In this document: one piece after another, positions 62,802 through 64,000 of the stretch
Numbering within the stretch: the stretch's first letter is position 1
How the letters are laid out: the number at the start of each line of letters is the position of its first letter
From: RHLJ01 sp040222455
Lineage (GTDB): Bacteria > Bacteroidota > Rhodothermia > Balneolales > Balneolaceae
Assembly: GCA_040222455.1 (NCBI GenBank)
Contig: JAVKDD010000011.1
Location: 1-64,000 of the forward strand
Reading direction: 5' to 3'
DNA length: 64,000 nt
Made by a program: the position numbers and the translations under genes
Notes under the pieces: generated by a model
What the model was told of the DNA's origin: nothing
Seen by the model: the letters and a program-made list of their open reading frames with translations, nothing else
The model's database searches: none

Positions 62802-64000
62802 TTAAATAAGTTCTTTCCATCTAACAAAAGCTTCCATCGCCTCATATTCTGCCAGACCTAATTTATCATATACCCGAGCAGTATCTTGTGTTCGATCATC
62901 AGCTCTTTGCCAAAATTCTCTTTTATCCGTTCCTGGAAAAAGAGGTCTATCTTTTTGAGACTGGTGCTTAAAAATAGCTCTTCTTTTTCTTGTCGTTTCT
63001 TCGGGACTAAGTGGTACAGCCATTTCAATATCTTCAATACCCCATTCCTGCCAAGCTCCACGGTATAGCCAAGTCCAGCAATCCTTCATCCACGGTTCAT
63101 CTTTTAGTTGTCTCAACGCTTCAAAAATTGCATCAAGGCAAACTCTGTGTGTACCATGTGGATCAGATAAATCACCGGCGGCGTATATTTGATGAGGTTT
63201 AATTTGTTTGATAATATCTTTTGTAATTTCGATATCCTCAGAACCGATTGGCTTTTTTCTAACTTTACCTGTTTCATAAAAAGGTAAATCTAAGAAGTGC
63301 ATATTTTCGTCAGGAATACCTACATATCGGCAAGCAGCTTTTGCTTCACCTCGCCTGATCATCCCCTTTATGGCTTTTACCTCATCCGAGTCAACCTCAC
63401 CAGGAGTTTTATTTACAATCGAATTTCGTACTTCCTCGAATAATTTAGAAGATTCTGCATCTTCAAATCCAAATTTACTATGATAATCAGTAACGAAATC
63501 TGCAAATCGAATAGCTTCATCATCAAATACGGCAATATTTCCTGAAGTTTGATAAGCAACATGAACTTCATGCCCTTGGTCTACTAGACGAATAAAAGTT
63601 CCTCCCATCGATATAACATCATCATCAGGGTGTGGACTAAATATGAGAACTTTTTTCGGATGTGGTTCTCTTCTTTCAGGTCTTTTGGAATCATCGGCAT
63701 TAGGTTTTCCACCTGGCCAACCAGTAATCGTATGTTGAATCTCGTTAAAAATTCGAATGTTAACATTATAAGCTCTGCCAATGTCAATAAGCACGTCATT
63801 CATGCCATGCTCACTATAATCTTCATCGGTAAGTTTAAGAATAGGCTTATTTAAAGTAGTGCTTAACCAAACCACTGCTTTTTTTAGAAGTCGGTCGTTC
63901 CATTCAATTGGGCCTAATAACCAAGGAGTTTTAGTTCTTGTAAGTTCTGCTGATGAAGCCCCATCTAATAAAAATTCAATATTCGTATGTTCCTGAAGAA
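62802..64000 (-). CDS. nagB: NagB-PIG-L fusion, C-terminal part (glucosamine-6-phosphate deaminase)
   Basis: The frame stays open to the right edge, so the N-terminal deaminase domain is mostly outside; about 399 residues are visible. The first visible part reads LLDGASSAELTRTKTPWLLG and IEWNDRLLKKAVVWLS, which matches the segment after the NagB domain in Bacteroidota two-domain deaminases. The rest is a PIG-L/LmbE deacetylase-like domain with zinc motifs SPHPDDDVISMGG and DPHGTHR. NagB converts glucosamine-6-phosphate to fructose-6-phosphate and ammonia. The PIG-L half may add a deacetylase step. First visible gene of the minus-strand salvage run. Confidence 0.85.
   Translation of the reverse strand, partial: LQEHTNIEFLLDGASSAELTRTKTPWLLGPIEWNDRLLKKAVVWLSTTLNKPILKLTDEDYSEHGMNDVLIDIGRAYNVNIRIFNEIQHTITGWPGGKPNADDSKRPERREPHPKKVLIFSPHPDDDVISMGGTFIRLVDQGHEVHVAYQTSGNIAVFDDEAIRFADFVTDYHSKFGFEDAESSKLFEEVRNSIVNKTPGEVDSDEVKAIKGMIRRGEAKAACRYVGIPDENMHFLDLPFYETGKVRKKPIGSEDIEITKDIIKQIKPHQIYAAGDLSDPHGTHRVCLDAIFEALRQLKDEPWMKDCWTWLYRGAWQEWGIEDIEMAVPLSPEETTRKRRAIFKHQSQKDRPLFPGTDKREFWQRADDRTQDTARVYDKLGLAEYEAMEAFVRWKELI

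Noticed and set aside
1..64000. tRNA, rRNA, transposase, integrase or prophage genes
   Set aside because: None was recognised on either strand; gaps are short and gene content is chromosomal.

Overview
The window reads as a chromosomal segment of an AT-rich, Gram-negative member of the Bacteroidota/Rhodothermota/Balneolota assemblage, most likely a marine Balneolaceae-like bacterium. This rests on several visible traits: six proteins with a C-terminal type IX secretion (T9SS) sorting domain of the 'NYPNPFNPST ... SSGVYIYRL ... KKMTLIK' kind, a PorV/PorQ-family barrel, SusC-style TonB receptors with an N-terminal carboxypeptidase-regulatory-like domain, OmpH/Skp repeats, and a TAnnTTTG-type promoter. 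The taxonomic assignment is inference; no rRNA or tRNA gene was seen. There is no phage, transposase or CRISPR array. The segment looks like stable core genome with lineage-specific exported proteins.

Layout. 0-7.2 kb: tail of a T9SS-exported protein, a pterin pair (PTPS-like synthase plus GTP cyclohydrolase IB), a secreted beta-propeller, a small lipoprotein, a cupin whose start codon abuts nine perfect heptamer repeats, and a T9SS-exported endonuclease/phosphatase-fold protein. 7.2-9.8 kb: a hairpin cluster and a TonB receptor. 9.9-21.8 kb: nadE, then a long envelope-biogenesis run (LysM lytic transglycosylase, S41 protease, PHP phosphatase, ribH, uppS, bamA, three tandem Skp-like chaperones). 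21.8-34.3 kb: an orphan VWA protein, rnhB, and on the minus strand the rod-shape operon mreB-mreC-mreD-mrdA-rodA, purN-purH, and recA-recX-AI-2E permease. 34.7-36.8 kb: kynureninase and tryptophan 2,3-dioxygenase, separated by an inverted pair of a dispersed repeat. 37.1-46.2 kb: a five-gene cassette (TonB receptor, Fn3-type secreted protein, PorV-like barrel, IPT/TIG lipoprotein, T9SS-sorted beta-propeller).

46.3-64.0 kb is the most distinctive part: a dense, multi-operon amino-sugar/peptidoglycan salvage locus. It holds a T9SS GHL10 glycosidase, a metallophosphoesterase, a NagX-like acyltransferase, a BadF-type amino-sugar kinase, a cytoplasmic GH3 NagZ-like hexosaminidase, a NamZ/DUF1343 exo-muramidase lipoprotein, a periplasmic amidase, a T9SS-exported amidase, a propeller protein, an AmpG-like permease, a T9SS-exported phosphodiester glycosidase, and (cut by the window edge) the C-terminal half of a NagB-PIG-L fusion. 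Read together, the genes suggest extracellular attack on murein (T9SS enzymes), periplasmic trimming (NamZ, amidase), import (AmpG-like), cytoplasmic cleavage (NagZ), phosphorylation (BadF kinase) and deamination into glycolysis (NagB). Each family is known; the T9SS-linked assembly is an inference from gene content and order.
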